A stretch of DNA of 64,000 bases from an uncultured Spirochaetaceae bacterium (lineage in GTDB: Bacteria > Spirochaetota > Spirochaetia > Treponematales > Treponemataceae). The stretch spans positions 21,270-85,269 of the forward strand of contig CACZYY010000003.1 in assembly GCA_902785455.1 (NCBI GenBank). The letters are read 5' to 3'. A program made the position numbers and the translations under genes. Positions 42,971 to 51,920 of this stretch are shown one piece after another. Each line of letters begins with the position of its first letter. Within the stretch, counting starts at the first letter, position 1. The notes beneath the pieces were generated by a model. That model worked only from the letters and a program-made list of their open reading frames with translations, was not told the origin of the DNA and made no database searches.

Positions 42971-44308
42971 TTATCGTTTCTTGGGTATCGTCAATGTGAA
43001 TTCAGCCCATTCTCCAAGCTCGCTGTCGGCTACAAGCGTGCCGTCATGATCCGTTGCGATTGCACGTGCGATTGCAAGTCCGAGACCGCAGCCACCTGTT
43101 TTTCGCACGCGAGATGAATCCGAGCGGTAAAAGCGCAGGAAGATTTTCTCAAGCTCTTCTTTTGGAATACCCGCCCCAGTGTTTCGGACCTTGTAAATAA
43201 TCTTTTGACCTTCGGCATAAGCTCTGACAGTGATATGAGCGCCTTCTTCTGAATTTTTGAGCGCATTGTCAACGAGAATAATGAAGACTTGTTTGAGTGA
43301 TTTTTCGTCACCATTGCAAGTAATGTGTTTTTCGATGTCGAATTCAAGGGTTTTCCCTGCTTCAAAAGCGACAACCTCAAATGGAAGCACTGAATTTTCG
43401 ACAGCATTTGAAAAGTCAAAGTCGCAGAATGTGAGTTCGTTTCGTCCGGCATCATTTTTGGCAAGGTAAAGCAAATCCCTTACAAGCTCACCCATGCGTT
43501 TGTTTTCGGCTTTGATATATTCGAGCCATTTGTTGCCACGGATCTCGCTTTCAAGAACGTCAATGTTTGCTCCGATTACGGCAATCGGGGTTTTAAGCTC
43601 ATGGCTTGCGTCCGCGATGAACTGCTTTTGCTTGGTGAATGCGTCTTCGGCTGGACGAATCATGTAATTTGAGATAGGAATTGAAATTAATACGGAAACG
43701 ATTATGCTGAAGAGATAAAGCAGGGTAGAGTATGTGTAGAGCTTGCTCAGTGTCTTTAACTCTGAATTTCGGTTGACCATGCAGATAAGCCGCTGGTTCC
43801 CCCTAAGTTCTCGTGTGTAGAAACTGACTCCGCTGATAGAACCGTGGTTTTTGCCGCTCCCGCAGATTTCTGCAACCAGATGATTGATTTCATCGTTTGT
43901 GTAATTCAACGGAAAATCCTGAATGAGCTCCATGATAGTATCATCGGCATTGACTTTGACTGAAAAATAATTTCGAAGGTTTGCCAGGCTCGTTCTTTCG
44001 ATTCGGAAAACATCTGTGATTGTATGAAGAAAATCTTCCGGGTGTTCCCGGCTTGCCGATGAAGTGGCATCGATGTCCAGCAGGAGCTCGTTCTGTTTTT
44101 GACGCGGAATCATTTTGTCATTAAACAGCCTTGGCCTTGGACTGTGACCGTTGTTGTTTGCAAGGAATACAAGAAATTCATTTGTTTCGTTTGATTCTCG
44201 CCTTGTAATCGCGACGTTTAACGTAAGCAGAATTGTGGCGAAAACAAACATTTCGATAATAATCATCGAATAAACGAATTTGACTTTAAGCTGTTTAATG
44301 ACTTTCAT
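42971..44308 (-). CDS. Membrane sensor histidine kinase
   Basis: 445 residues. Two membrane segments (~10-30 and ~190-215) bracket an extracytoplasmic sensor. The cytoplasmic part has an H-box ADASHELKTPIAVIG, N-box FIILVDNALKNSEEG, G1 VRNTGAGIPKEELEKIF and G2 GGCGLGLAIARAI. No clear HAMP. It pairs with the response regulator encoded 27 bases upstream. GGAGG precedes the ATG. Stimulus unknown. Confidence 0.93.
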   Translation of the reverse strand: MKVIKQLKVKFVYSMIIIEMFVFATILLTLNVAITRRESNETNEFLVFLANNNGHSPRPRLFNDKMIPRQKQNELLLDIDATSSASREHPEDFLHTITDVFRIERTSLANLRNYFSVKVNADDTIMELIQDFPLNYTNDEINHLVAEICGSGKNHGSISGVSFYTRELRGNQRLICMVNRNSELKTLSKLYTYSTLLYLFSIIVSVLISIPISNYMIRPAEDAFTKQKQFIADASHELKTPIAVIGANIDVLESEIRGNKWLEYIKAENKRMGELVRDLLYLAKNDAGRNELTFCDFDFSNAVENSVLPFEVVAFEAGKTLEFDIEKHITCNGDEKSLKQVFIILVDNALKNSEEGAHITVRAYAEGQKIIYKVRNTGAGIPKEELEKIFLRFYRSDSSRVRKTGGCGLGLAIARAIATDHDGTLVADSELGEWAEFTLTIPKKR

Positions 44309-44335
44309 AGACTCCCTCCAGAGACGGAATTTATA

Positions 44336-45016
44336 TTAGCGAGTCTCGTCTTCGAGAGAATAGCCGATACCTCGTGCTGTGCGGATTCGAATTCCTACTT
44401 TGAGGTTTTCGATCTTCTTTCGGATGAACGAAATGTAAACCTCAACGTTGTTGTATTCTGCATTTGAATCGCCGCCCCAGATTTTTTCGATAAGCTGCTC
44501 TTTTGTGATAATCTGATGCGGATTCTCGAACAAAAGGTCAAGAATCTGATATTCTTTGAGTGAAAGTTTGATTGCTTCGCCTGTTGATGACTGAAGCTCG
44601 CAGTTCTTTTTGTTGAGAGTGAGATCGCCGAATGTGACAGAATCTTCTTTTAACTCGCCTTTGCGGCGGGAAAGTGCTCTTACACGGGCAAGAAGCTCAT
44701 CGCTTGAGAATGGTTTGGTGAGATAATCATCGGCACCTGCATCAAGACCTGTGATTTTGTCGGTAACGTCATCTTTTGCAGTGAGGAAAATGACTGGAAC
44801 ATTGTTGTGATTTTCTCGGAGAGTTTTGAGAATTGAAATTCCGTCGATTCCAGGAAGCATGATGTCAAGGACGAGAACGTCGTAGATGCCTGACTCTGCG
44901 TATTTGAGACCTTCTTTTCCGTCGAGGACCGCATCGATGCTGATTCGATTTTTCTTGAAAATTTCAACCAAAGCCTGTGAGAGACCTTCTTCGTCTTCAA
45001 CCAATAATACTCGCAT
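44336..45016 (-). CDS. OmpR-family response regulator
   Basis: 226 residues: receiver domain with LVEDEEGLSQALVE, phospho-acceptor in VLVLDIMLPGIDG, LTAKDD and the GADDYLTKPF turn, then a winged-helix DNA-binding domain (LSLKEYQILDLLFENPHQII, VEVYISFIRKKIE). GGAGGT precedes the ATG. First gene of the two-component pair. Confidence 0.95.
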   Translation of the reverse strand: MRVLLVEDEEGLSQALVEIFKKNRISIDAVLDGKEGLKYAESGIYDVLVLDIMLPGIDGISILKTLRENHNNVPVIFLTAKDDVTDKITGLDAGADDYLTKPFSSDELLARVRALSRRKGELKEDSVTFGDLTLNKKNCELQSSTGEAIKLSLKEYQILDLLFENPHQIITKEQLIEKIWGGDSNAEYNNVEVYISFIRKKIENLKVGIRIRTARGIGYSLEDETR

Positions 45017-45201
45017 AAAATACCTCCAAAAGATTGATAAAAATCGTAAAAAATTACAATTCTTAATTCTTTTCAGATTATTCTAACATAACCTGTATTA
45101 TAAATTCTTAAAGTAAAATAAATATAAACTTAAAGGATAGATTTTTAATACAGTTGTTATTTATATACATTTTAACGCATTTTCTGTATAATTCCAGCAT
45201 T

Positions 45202-46398
45202 ATGGCAAAAATTCAGATGAAAAATGCAATCGCCGAGCTTGACGGCGATGAAATGACAAGAGTTTTGTGGGCGGTTATCAAAGAAAAACTTCTTGAGCCT
45301 TTCGTTGATTTGAAAACCGAATATTATGATTTGGGCTTGAAGCACCGCGACGACACTGACGACAAAGTCACTTACGAGTCTGCGGCTGCAATCAAACGGC
45401 TCGGAGTCGGCGTAAAATGCGCTACAATCACGAGCAACGCAGCCCGCGTAAAAGAATATAACCTCAAACAGCTTACACCAAGCCCTAACGGAATTATCCG
45501 TGGCGAGCTTGACGGCACTGTTTTCCGCGCGCCTATTTTCGTAAAAAATGTAGCATGCAACGTCACAAGCTGGAGGAAGCCGATTGTTCTTGGCCGACAC
45601 GCTTACGGCGACGTTTACAAAAACTGCGAGATTAAGACTCCGTGCGCAGGAAAGGCAGAACTTGTCTTCACAGGCGAAGACGGAAAAGAAATCCGAAAGA
45701 CAATCATGGAAATGAAGGGGCCTGGAATCATTCAGGGAATCCACAACCTCGACAAGTCAATCGAAAGCTTTGCCCGCTGCTGCTTCACTTATGCTTTGGA
45801 TCAGAAAATCAGCGTATGGCTCGGCACAAAAGACACAATTTCAAAGACTTACGACGGCAACTTCAAAGAAATTTTCCAGCGCGTTTTCGACACGGAATAT
45901 AAAGAGAAATTTGAGAAGGCCGGCCTTGAATACTTCTACACATTGATTGACGACGCTGTTGCCAGAATCATGAAGAGCGAGGGCGGAATGCTCTGGGCCT
46001 GCAAAAACTATGACGGCGACGTTATGAGCGATATGATTGCATCTGCATGCGGTTCTTTGGCAATGATGACTTCAGTTCTCGTAAGCCCGGACGGAAAATA
46101 CGAGTACGAGGCAAGCCACGGCACAGTCCAGAAGCACTATTACCGCTATCAGAAAGGCGAAAAGACTTCGACAAACCCTGTAGCTTTGATTTTTGCCTGG
46201 ACAGGAGCCCTCGCAAAACGAGCAGAGCTTGACGGCACTCCGGAACTTGCTGACTTTGCAAAGCGATTGGAAAAAGCCACTTTGGACACAATCGAAGAAG
46301 GCGTAATGACAGGCGACTTGGCTCGTTTGGCTGCTCCTTCTGCAAAGAAAGTCGTTGACTCATGGGAGTTCATCGACGAAATTGCAAAAAAACTGTAA
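45202..46398 (+). CDS. icd: NADP-dependent isocitrate dehydrogenase, eukaryote-like type
   Basis: 398 residues. It oxidises isocitrate to 2-oxoglutarate. The sequence follows the IDH1/IDH2-like branch: [19 protein letters not shown]-like [42 protein letters not shown], and [17 protein letters not shown] chose ATG 45202 because the family starts there; TATAAT (45187-45192) ends nine bases before it. No other TCA-cycle gene is nearby, so it probably serves glutamate and NADPH supply. Confidence 0.95.
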   Translation: MAKIQMKNAIAELDGDEMTRVLWAVIKEKLLEPFVDLKTEYYDLGLKHRDDTDDKVTYESAAAIKRLGVGVKCATITSNAARVKEYNLKQLTPSPNGIIRGELDGTVFRAPIFVKNVACNVTSWRKPIVLGRHAYGDVYKNCEIKTPCAGKAELVFTGEDGKEIRKTIMEMKGPGIIQGIHNLDKSIESFARCCFTYALDQKISVWLGTKDTISKTYDGNFKEIFQRVFDTEYKEKFEKAGLEYFYTLIDDAVARIMKSEGGMLWACKNYDGDVMSDMIASACGSLAMMTSVLVSPDGKYEYEASHGTVQKHYYRYQKGEKTSTNPVALIFAWTGALAKRAELDGTPELADFAKRLEKATLDTIEEGVMTGDLARLAAPSAKKVVDSWEFIDEIAKKL

Positions 46399-46438
46399 GT
46401 GGAAGAATAGAACGATTTTTAGATTTACTTGCTGTGTT

Positions 46439-46672
46439 AAAAACGGCTCCCAGTCGTGAAAACGGTTTATCAAAATCTTGGGAACGACGGCGTAGCCGGC
46501 AAAATGCTCCGGTGGAGCATTTTGAGTGAGTCTCCGAACATCTATGTTGTGAAGGCAGGTTCGCCTGCTACACTCAGTTTGTGCTTGTAATTATATACAT
46601 TTGCCGCTTACGCGGCAGCACAAACTGAGTGTTTTCGTAACGTAAGCCGTTTCGCTCCTTAGCACCGTTTTT
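46439..46672 (-). repeat. Palindromic repeat family A, copy 3 (long form, inverted)
   Basis: About 234 bp between icd and a converging gene. On the minus strand it has the perfect 15-bp stem ACACTCAGTTTGTGC/GCACAAACTGAGTGT, a TGCCGC/GCGGCA hairpin, GCAGG-cgaa-CCTGC and the CAAAATGCTCC palindrome. Compared with 6359-6591 the stem bases are changed in pairs. The rest of the 308-bp gap holds nothing else I can identify. Confidence 0.87.
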
Positions 46673-46706
46673 CAACGTAGTTGCGTATTAAAATCGGGAT
46701 TTGCTG

Positions 46707-47567
46707 TTAATTTAACGTTTTTTCAGTTTCTATGGTTCCTGTGTTTTCAGTTGTCGCGGCTTCTGATTTTTTCGGTTCTTCACGCTTTTCCAGTTTTAAT
46801 TTCCCTTTTAGCGTAAAAATTCCTTCGTTTGTGAGATTTGCTGTTAGTTTGCCCTTGAAAACTGCGGTGACAGATTCTGGTGGCTCGTCTTTCTGGTATT
46901 CGATTGCGGATTCTGCTGGCTGTGCTTCTTCTGGAGCGGACTGCTGTGAATTTTCTTCTGTGTTCTGAGATTCTGCCGGTTCTGTTTTGGGAGTGTCTGC
47001 GGGCTTTTCTTTGACTTTTATAAAAAATCCATTCGGTACGTTGATGATTCCTTTTTCATCGGTTTCGATTTTGTAGAGATTTTCGCGGTGCGTGAAGGTA
47101 ATCGTGAGCTTCTTGCCTTCTTTTTTAACAGAAAAATTGTCGTTTGAAAGCATTTCTGGATTTGCAACTGCATAAAGGCAGAGATTGCGCAATCCTTTTG
47201 GTGTGCGGAGATTTTTTTTGGTTGAATCAAGGGAAAAATCACGGAAATATTTTGTGCTGTGAAGTTTTGATGCTCCAGAAACAGCATCGAAATAGTCTTT
47301 GTAAGAATTTTCTGTTTTTGTTGAGCTTGATGAATTTGATGTTTTGGATGAATTTGACGATGTTTTCCAGTTGAAATGATTTTTGGGATTTTGTTTTTTT
47401 GTGTCGAGAAGAATATCCAGAGTGATTGATTCGCTCGGAAGCTTTTCTTCTTTTGCAGGCTCATTTTCGGAATTTTCTGTGGATTTGTCTTTTTTACCGA
47501 GTGGGAAAACTGATTGAATTAATAGAAGAAAAATGAAAATGATTGAAAAAAATCGTAAAACTTTCAT
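46707..47567 (-). CDS. Exported low-complexity protein, unknown function
   Basis: 286 residues with an N-terminal signal or anchor segment (FFSIIFIFLLLIQSVFPLG, no lipobox Cys), then Ser/Thr/Lys/Glu-rich stretches (TSSNSSKTSNSSSSTK) and two more ordered parts: around residues 95-185 and a C-terminal beta repeat KGKLTANLTNEGIFTLKGKL. TATAAT on the minus strand (47574-47579) ends six bases before the ATG. Family not recognised. Confidence 0.65.
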   Translation of the reverse strand: MKVLRFFSIIFIFLLLIQSVFPLGKKDKSTENSENEPAKEEKLPSESITLDILLDTKKQNPKNHFNWKTSSNSSKTSNSSSSTKTENSYKDYFDAVSGASKLHSTKYFRDFSLDSTKKNLRTPKGLRNLCLYAVANPEMLSNDNFSVKKEGKKLTITFTHRENLYKIETDEKGIINVPNGFFIKVKEKPADTPKTEPAESQNTEENSQQSAPEEAQPAESAIEYQKDEPPESVTAVFKGKLTANLTNEGIFTLKGKLKLEKREEPKKSEAATTENTGTIETEKTLN

Positions 47568-47619
47568 GAAAAAATTATATCAGAACGAAGAGAAAAATTC
47601 GATATTTAACGGCAAAATG

Positions 47620-47747
47620 ACGCGCGGGATTGGAGCACCGCCGGCAGGCGTTCGAACGGGCACGACAGCGAGAGTGACCGCGGAGCGAAGCGGAGGAATG
47701 GAGCGTAAGCGGAAGTGCGGAAAGCCCGGAGGAAGAAAAATCGCGCC
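47620..47747 (+). repeat. Palindromic repeat family B, intergenic copy 1
   Basis: Between ends GCGCG and CGCGC lies GGGATTGGAGCACCGCCGGC near the left and GGAATGGAGCGTAAGCGGAA followed by AAAGCCCGGAGG near the right, the order found in the two coding copies. It is the longest copy, with extra GC-rich sequence between the conserved blocks. Confidence 0.7.
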
Positions 47748-47816
47748 TTATTACTAATTGCCTGTTGCTGATTCCTTATTTCCCATTTATTTACTAGGTT
47801 ATTTTCTGATTTTTCA

Positions 47817-47845
47817 TTGTCTAAACGAAGAAAATTCGCTATATT
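47817..47845 (+). promoter_or_regulatory. Promoter of the suf operon
   Basis: TTGTCT (47817-47822), 17-base spacer, TATATT (47840-47845), six bases to the sufC ATG at 47852. It predicts a leaderless sufC. Confidence 0.7.
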
Positions 47846-47851
47846 TCTTTC

Positions 47852-48592
47852 ATGGCTAACTTACTTGAAATTCAAAACCTTAATGTTGATATAGAAAAAA
47901 AGCATGTTCTTGACGGCGTTTCTCTGACTGTGAATCCAGGCGAGACTCATGTCCTTATGGGCCCGAACGGTGCCGGAAAGTCTACCCTCGGCTACACAAT
48001 CATGGGAAATCCACGCTACACAGTCTCTGGCGGAAAGATTTTCTTTGACGGCGAGGACATCACCGAACTTGGTGCCGACAAGCGTGCCGCAAAGGGCATT
48101 TTCCTTTCCTTCCAGCAGCCGCTTGAGGTTCCGGGCATTTCCCTTGAATCATTTATCCGCACGGCTTTGCAGCAGAAAACAGGCGAGCGTGTGAAACTTT
48201 TTCAGTTCCAGAAAGAACTCAAAGAGACCATGAAGCTTCTTAATATGGATGAAAGTTATGCCAGCCGCGATTTGAATGTTGGTTTTTCTGGAGGTGAGCG
48301 CAAAAAGAGCGAGATTTTGCAGCTTCTTATGCTTAAACCTCGACTTGCGATTCTTGACGAAACGGATTCTGGCCTTGATGTTGATGCTGTTCGCACGGTC
48401 TCAAAAGGTATCGAAGAATATCAGAAGCGCATGAACGGAGCCCTTATCATCATCACTCACTCAACGAAGATTCTCGAAAGTCTTCATGTCGATCACACTC
48501 ATGTTCTCGTTAAAGGAAAGATTATCAAAGAGGGCGACGGAACGCTTGTCGAGCAGATTAATGCTAACGGATTCGAGCAGTTTATAAATTAA
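47852..48592 (+). CDS. sufC: Fe-S cluster assembly ATPase SufC
   Basis: 246 residues: Walker [17 protein letters not shown], the SufC-specific LSFQQPLEVPGI, signature FSGGERKKSEILQL and LAILDETDSGLDVDAV. SufC drives conformational change in the SufB-SufD scaffold. First gene of sufC-sufB-sufD, with large repeat-filled gaps between the genes. Confidence 0.97.
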   Translation: MANLLEIQNLNVDIEKKHVLDGVSLTVNPGETHVLMGPNGAGKSTLGYTIMGNPRYTVSGGKIFFDGEDITELGADKRAAKGIFLSFQQPLEVPGISLESFIRTALQQKTGERVKLFQFQKELKETMKLLNMDESYASRDLNVGFSGGERKKSEILQLLMLKPRLAILDETDSGLDVDAVRTVSKGIEEYQKRMNGALIIITHSTKILESLHVDHTHVLVKGKIIKEGDGTLVEQINANGFEQFIN

Positions 48593-48594
48593 AA

Positions 48595-48733
48595 TTTCTC
48601 ACGGATAGTGAGCGTTAAAAAATTGCATAGCAATTTTAGCGAGTCTCCCGAAGAGCTATGCTCGTAGGGCTTAAGAGTACACGGAGAGAGAGTTGAAAGA
48701 GCTATTTAGCATCTCTGTGCTCTCTGTGAGGGA
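48595..48733. repeat. CACGGAG repeat (family F), copy 2, interrupted
   Basis: TTTCTCACGGA (48595-48605) and TCTCTGTGAGGGA (48721-48733) form the ends, with TACACGGAGAGAGAG inside. A two-hairpin family D element (48606-48675) is inserted right after the left end. The right end also supplies GAGGGA as the sufB ribosome-binding site. Confidence 0.75.
48606..48675 (+). repeat. Two-hairpin repeat (family D), copy 1
   Basis: From TAGTGAGCGTTAAAAAA to CTTAAG. Hairpin 1 is AAAATTGC-ata-GCAATTTT; then AGCGAGTCTCC; hairpin 2 is GAGC-tat-GCTC between GAA and GTA. The same frame with different stems is at 51363-51441, and the hairpin pair also occurs as the internal module of family A long forms. Confidence 0.82.
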
Positions 48734-48739
48734 TAAAAA

Positions 48740-50146
48740 ATGGAAAACGAAAAAGATAATATAAAAAGCATAGATTCTTCTCCCTACGATTTCCGCTATG
48801 AGGAAAAAGGTTTCTATCGAAATAAGGCAGGTCTCACGCCGGAGATTGTCGCAAAACTTTCCGACGACAAAAACGACCCTGAATGGATGAGAGAATTCCG
48901 TCAGAATGCGCTTAAAATTTACAATGAGCTTCGGGTTCCTGAGTGGGGGCCGGACATCTCTGGTCTCAACATTGACGAAATCGCCACTTACGTGCGTCCA
49001 AACACAAAGATGCAGGGCAAGTGGGAAGATGTCCCGGACGACATTAAAGACACTTTTGAAAAGCTCGGAATTCCTGAGGCTGAGCGCACTTCCCTTGCCG
49101 GTGTCGGCGCACAGTACGACAGTGAGCTTGTCTACCACAATCTGCAGGAAGAAGTTGCAAAGCAGGGAGTAATTTACACTGACTTTGAAAGCTCTCTCCG
49201 CGGTCCTTACGCCGATATGGTAAAAGAGCATTTTATGCAGCTCGTTAAGCCCAATGACCACAAATTTGCGGCCCTTCACGGAGCCGTCTGGTCTGGAGGC
49301 TCATTCGTTTATGTTCCGAAGGGCGTAAAAGTCGAGATTCCGCTTCAGTCTTACTTCCGCCTGAACGCAAAGGGAGCGGGACAGTTTGAGCACACACTGA
49401 TTATCGTTGACGAGGGCGCGGATTTGCACTTCATCGAAGGCTGTTCTGCACCAAAATACAACGTGGCAAACCTTCATGCGGGCTGTGTCGAGCTTTATGT
49501 CAAAAAAGGCGCGCATCTTCGATATTCAACCGTCGAAAACTGGTCAAAAAATATGTACAACCTCAACACCAAGCGTGCCAGGGTCGAAGAAGGCGGCTCA
49601 ATCGAGTGGGTCTCAGGCTCATTCGGAAGCCATATTTCATATTTGTACCCAGAGAGCGACTTGATCGGTCGAGGGGCCAGGGCTGAGTTCACAGGCGTTA
49701 CATTCGCGGGTGAAGGTCAGAACCTTGACACAGGCGCCAAAATGGTTCACCTGGCACCTGCCACCACAAGCTTGATCACGACAAAATCACTTTCAAAATC
49801 CGGCGGTGTCTCAACTTACCGAAGCGCAATCTACATCGGAAAAGAGGCAACCGGAAGCAAGGCCTCAGTCTCATGCGAAAGCCTTATGCTTGATAATATT
49901 TCCCGAAGCGACACCGTGCCTGCCATGGACATTCACACTGACGACTGCGACGTTGGTCACGAGGCAAAAATCGGTCGGATTTCAAACGACGCGGTATTCT
50001 ATCTCATGAGCCGTGGAATATCAGAGGAAGAGGCGAGAACGATGATTGTCTCAGGCTTTGCGAACCCGGTTTCAAAGGAATTGCCTTTGGAGTATGCGGT
50101 CGAGATGAACAACCTGATTCGATTGGAAATGAAGGGAAGTCTTTAA
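48740..50146 (+). CDS. sufB: Fe-S cluster assembly scaffold SufB
   Basis: 468 residues. SufB is the main scaffold on which the [4Fe-4S] cluster forms. Family stretches: GVQYDSE-like AGVGAQYDSELVYHN, FVYVPKGVKVEIPLQSYFR, HFIEGCSAPKYNVANLHAG, YSTVENWSKNMYNLNTKRA, and the C-terminal GHEAKIGRISNDAVFYLMSR. GAGGGA within the upstream repeat serves as ribosome-binding site. Confidence 0.97.
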   Translation: MENEKDNIKSIDSSPYDFRYEEKGFYRNKAGLTPEIVAKLSDDKNDPEWMREFRQNALKIYNELRVPEWGPDISGLNIDEIATYVRPNTKMQGKWEDVPDDIKDTFEKLGIPEAERTSLAGVGAQYDSELVYHNLQEEVAKQGVIYTDFESSLRGPYADMVKEHFMQLVKPNDHKFAALHGAVWSGGSFVYVPKGVKVEIPLQSYFRLNAKGAGQFEHTLIIVDEGADLHFIEGCSAPKYNVANLHAGCVELYVKKGAHLRYSTVENWSKNMYNLNTKRARVEEGGSIEWVSGSFGSHISYLYPESDLIGRGARAEFTGVTFAGEGQNLDTGAKMVHLAPATTSLITTKSLSKSGGVSTYRSAIYIGKEATGSKASVSCESLMLDNISRSDTVPAMDIHTDDCDVGHEAKIGRISNDAVFYLMSRGISEEEARTMIVSGFANPVSKELPLEYAVEMNNLIRLEMKGSL

Positions 50147-50169
50147 TTGTAACGAAGATTATAAAGGTT

Positions 50170-50283
50170 GCCACACCGAGCACATGCGTTGTTGTGCTCG
50201 CTTGGATTCGACTTTCCTACGGAAAGTCAGAGAAAATTTTATATTTTTAAAGAAATTGCGTAGCAATTTCGAATCCGTGTGGC
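50170..50283 (-). repeat. GCCACAC repeat (family C), copy 3, with an extra nested hairpin
   Basis: Outer ends GCCACAC/GTGTGGC, inner GGATTCG/CGAATCC, hairpins GACTTTCC-tac-GGAAAGTC and GAAATTGC-gta-GCAATTTC: the reverse orientation of copy 2. A further hairpin CGAGCAC/GTGCTCG (50177-50200) is inserted into the left arm between the outer and inner stems. It fills the sufB-sufD gap. Confidence 0.88.
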
Positions 50284-50302
50284 AATATAAAAAGGACTGA
50301 TT

Positions 50303-51235
50303 ATGAACGAGACACTGAAATATACTGATATAAATACAATACCTTGCCTAACTTGGAACTGGCTTAAGATGAACAGGGCTTCTCTTGAAGTGCAGGCGAA
50401 TTCTGAAATCATTTCCGAAAAAAAGGAAATTACGGCCACAAAAAAGGGCGAAGTCGTCTATCTTCCGCTTGTATTTGAAGACGGAAAGCGATACGAGCAT
50501 GAGCAGGTCATTACGGCTGAGGAAAATGCAGAAATCACCGTGATTATGGACTACACTTCTGCTAAGAATGCGGGCGGGTTCTCTTCAATTAAAACGAAAC
50601 TTGTCGCTCATCCTTATTCAAAAATTCACCTCGTCAAAGTCCAGCTTCTCGGATCAAATTATGTCCAGATTGACGACACGACAGGCGAGTGCGATGACGG
50701 TTCTAAAATTGAAGTAACGCAAATCGAGCTTGGCGGAAGCAAAGTTTACGCCCAGGTTAAAAACGAGCTTAACGGCTACGAGTCAAAATTCAAGAGCGAC
50801 ACGGCTTACATCACGGAAAACGGTCAGATTCTCGACATGAATTATGTCGTGAACCATCACGGCGCAAAAACTGACACAAAAATGATTGTGAAGGGCGTTG
50901 TGGGGGATGCTGCCCTCAAAGTTTACCGCGGAACAATCGATTTCAAGCGAGGCTGTACCGACGCAACAGGCGACGAGCAGGAAGAAACTTTGCTCATGAG
51001 CAAGACTGCAATCAACAAGTCAATTCCGATGATTTTGTGCGACGAAGAAAACGTAGCAGGCACTCACGGAGCCACTTTGGGCCGACTTGGTGCCGACGAG
51101 CTTTTCTACATGCAGAGCCGCGGAATCAGCGAGGAAGAAGCCAAGGTCATGATGAAAAAGGCCAAAATCCTGAGCACCGCAAGCCTGATTCCAAGCGAAG
51201 AGCTCCGCGAAAAGATTGAGAATTTTCTGGGATAG
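50303..51235 (+). CDS. sufD: Fe-S cluster assembly protein SufD
   Basis: 310 residues, the shorter partner of SufB. The C-terminal half matches the family: YRGTIDFKRGCTDATGDEQEE, LCDEENVAGTHGATLGRL, FYMQSRGISEEEAKVMM. The N-terminal part is shortened compared with proteobacterial SufD (~420). AGGA precedes the ATG. Confidence 0.9.
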   Translation: MNETLKYTDINTIPCLTWNWLKMNRASLEVQANSEIISEKKEITATKKGEVVYLPLVFEDGKRYEHEQVITAEENAEITVIMDYTSAKNAGGFSSIKTKLVAHPYSKIHLVKVQLLGSNYVQIDDTTGECDDGSKIEVTQIELGGSKVYAQVKNELNGYESKFKSDTAYITENGQILDMNYVVNHHGAKTDTKMIVKGVVGDAALKVYRGTIDFKRGCTDATGDEQEETLLMSKTAINKSIPMILCDEENVAGTHGATLGRLGADELFYMQSRGISEEEAKVMMKKAKILSTASLIPSEELREKIENFLG

Positions 51236-51362
51236 AAATAGTAGAGCAACTTGAAAAAGTGGTAGCGTGAAGAAAAGCAGAGCGGTTTGAGGCACTTGCA
51301 AGGTTAATGTACCGCCAGAAGCGTGCTTTTCAAATATCATTCATGAAAAGGGTCCTTGCACC

Positions 51363-51441
51363 TAGTGAGCGTCAAAAAACGCTTGAGAAGCGTTTTTAGC
51401 GAATCTCCGTAGCAACTGTGTTGCGAAGGTGGATTCTTAAG
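51363..51441 (+). repeat. Two-hairpin repeat (family D), copy 2
   Basis: TAGTGAGCGTCAAAAAACGC to CTTAAG. Hairpin 1 AAAACGCTT-gag-AAGCGTTTT; AGCGAATCTCC; hairpin 2 GCAAC-tgt-GTTGC between GTA and GAA. Both stems differ completely from copy 1 yet remain paired. It lies between sufD and the XRE gene, where 51240-51360 also has a GAAAAGC/GCTTTTC inverted pair. Confidence 0.82.
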
Positions 51442-51481
51442 GGGCGGTTCCCGCCGGGAGCATGTTTTTGTGTAAGCCCGC

Positions 51482-51811
51482 TTAATGTTCGATACGGAAG
51501 CGCAGATCTTTCAGTGCCTTTGTGACTGCTTCATTTACAGCAGAATTCACGGTTTCGCTTACGATTTCGACCTGTGAACTTGAAAGTTTGGTCTCTTTGA
51601 TTGAATCCTTGAATAAATCCGAAGCCTGAATCGAAAGTGCCTTTGCAATCGCGAAAATCAGGTCAAAAGAAGGCTTGGTTACTCCGCATTCGATATTTCC
51701 AATTGTTCCGTTAGAGACGTCACAGTTTTCTGCAAGTTGAGCTTGTGACAATCCTGCCCGCCTTCTGTAAAATTTCATGTTCTGAATAAAATTGGCCTGA
51801 TTTTCATTCAT
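51482..51811 (-). CDS. XRE-family transcriptional regulator
   Basis: 109 residues. The N-terminal helix-turn-helix is canonical: RRRAGLSQAQLAENCDVSNG then TIGNIECGVTKPSFDLIFAIAKAL. The last ~40 residues (SSSQVEIVSETVNSAVNEAV) are helical and may mediate dimerisation. Minus-strand CATAAT (51818-51823) ends six bases before the ATG. A palindrome covers this box, so it may repress itself. Confidence 0.88.
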   Translation of the reverse strand: MNENQANFIQNMKFYRRRAGLSQAQLAENCDVSNGTIGNIECGVTKPSFDLIFAIAKALSIQASDLFKDSIKETKLSSSQVEIVSETVNSAVNEAVTKALKDLRFRIEH

Positions 51812-51832
51812 TCTTTCATTATGAATGAGAAT
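51810..51832 (-). promoter_or_regulatory. Palindromic operator candidate over the XRE promoter
   Basis: Plus strand ATTCT-TTCAT-t-ATGAA-tg-AGAAT: two inverted pentamer pairs covering the -10 and the start codon. Such a site suits autoregulation by a dimeric XRE protein; inferred from position only. Confidence 0.45.
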
Positions 51833-51920
51833 TTTTTAATTTGGTACAGAGCGGAGACGAGCAAGATTTGCGGGAAAACCCATTTTAAATGAGTAAAATA
51901 AGGGCAAAATCAAATTGCTG

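Noticed and set aside
45172-45744. 190-residue minus-strand frame across the icd start
   Set aside because: Antisense to a strongly conserved enzyme, no ribosome-binding site.
47620-47757. Open frame through the GC-rich repeat after 47533 (plus strand) as a gene
   Set aside because: Its sequence is that of repeat family B, with biased Arg/Gly composition and no start signal; the repeat explains it.
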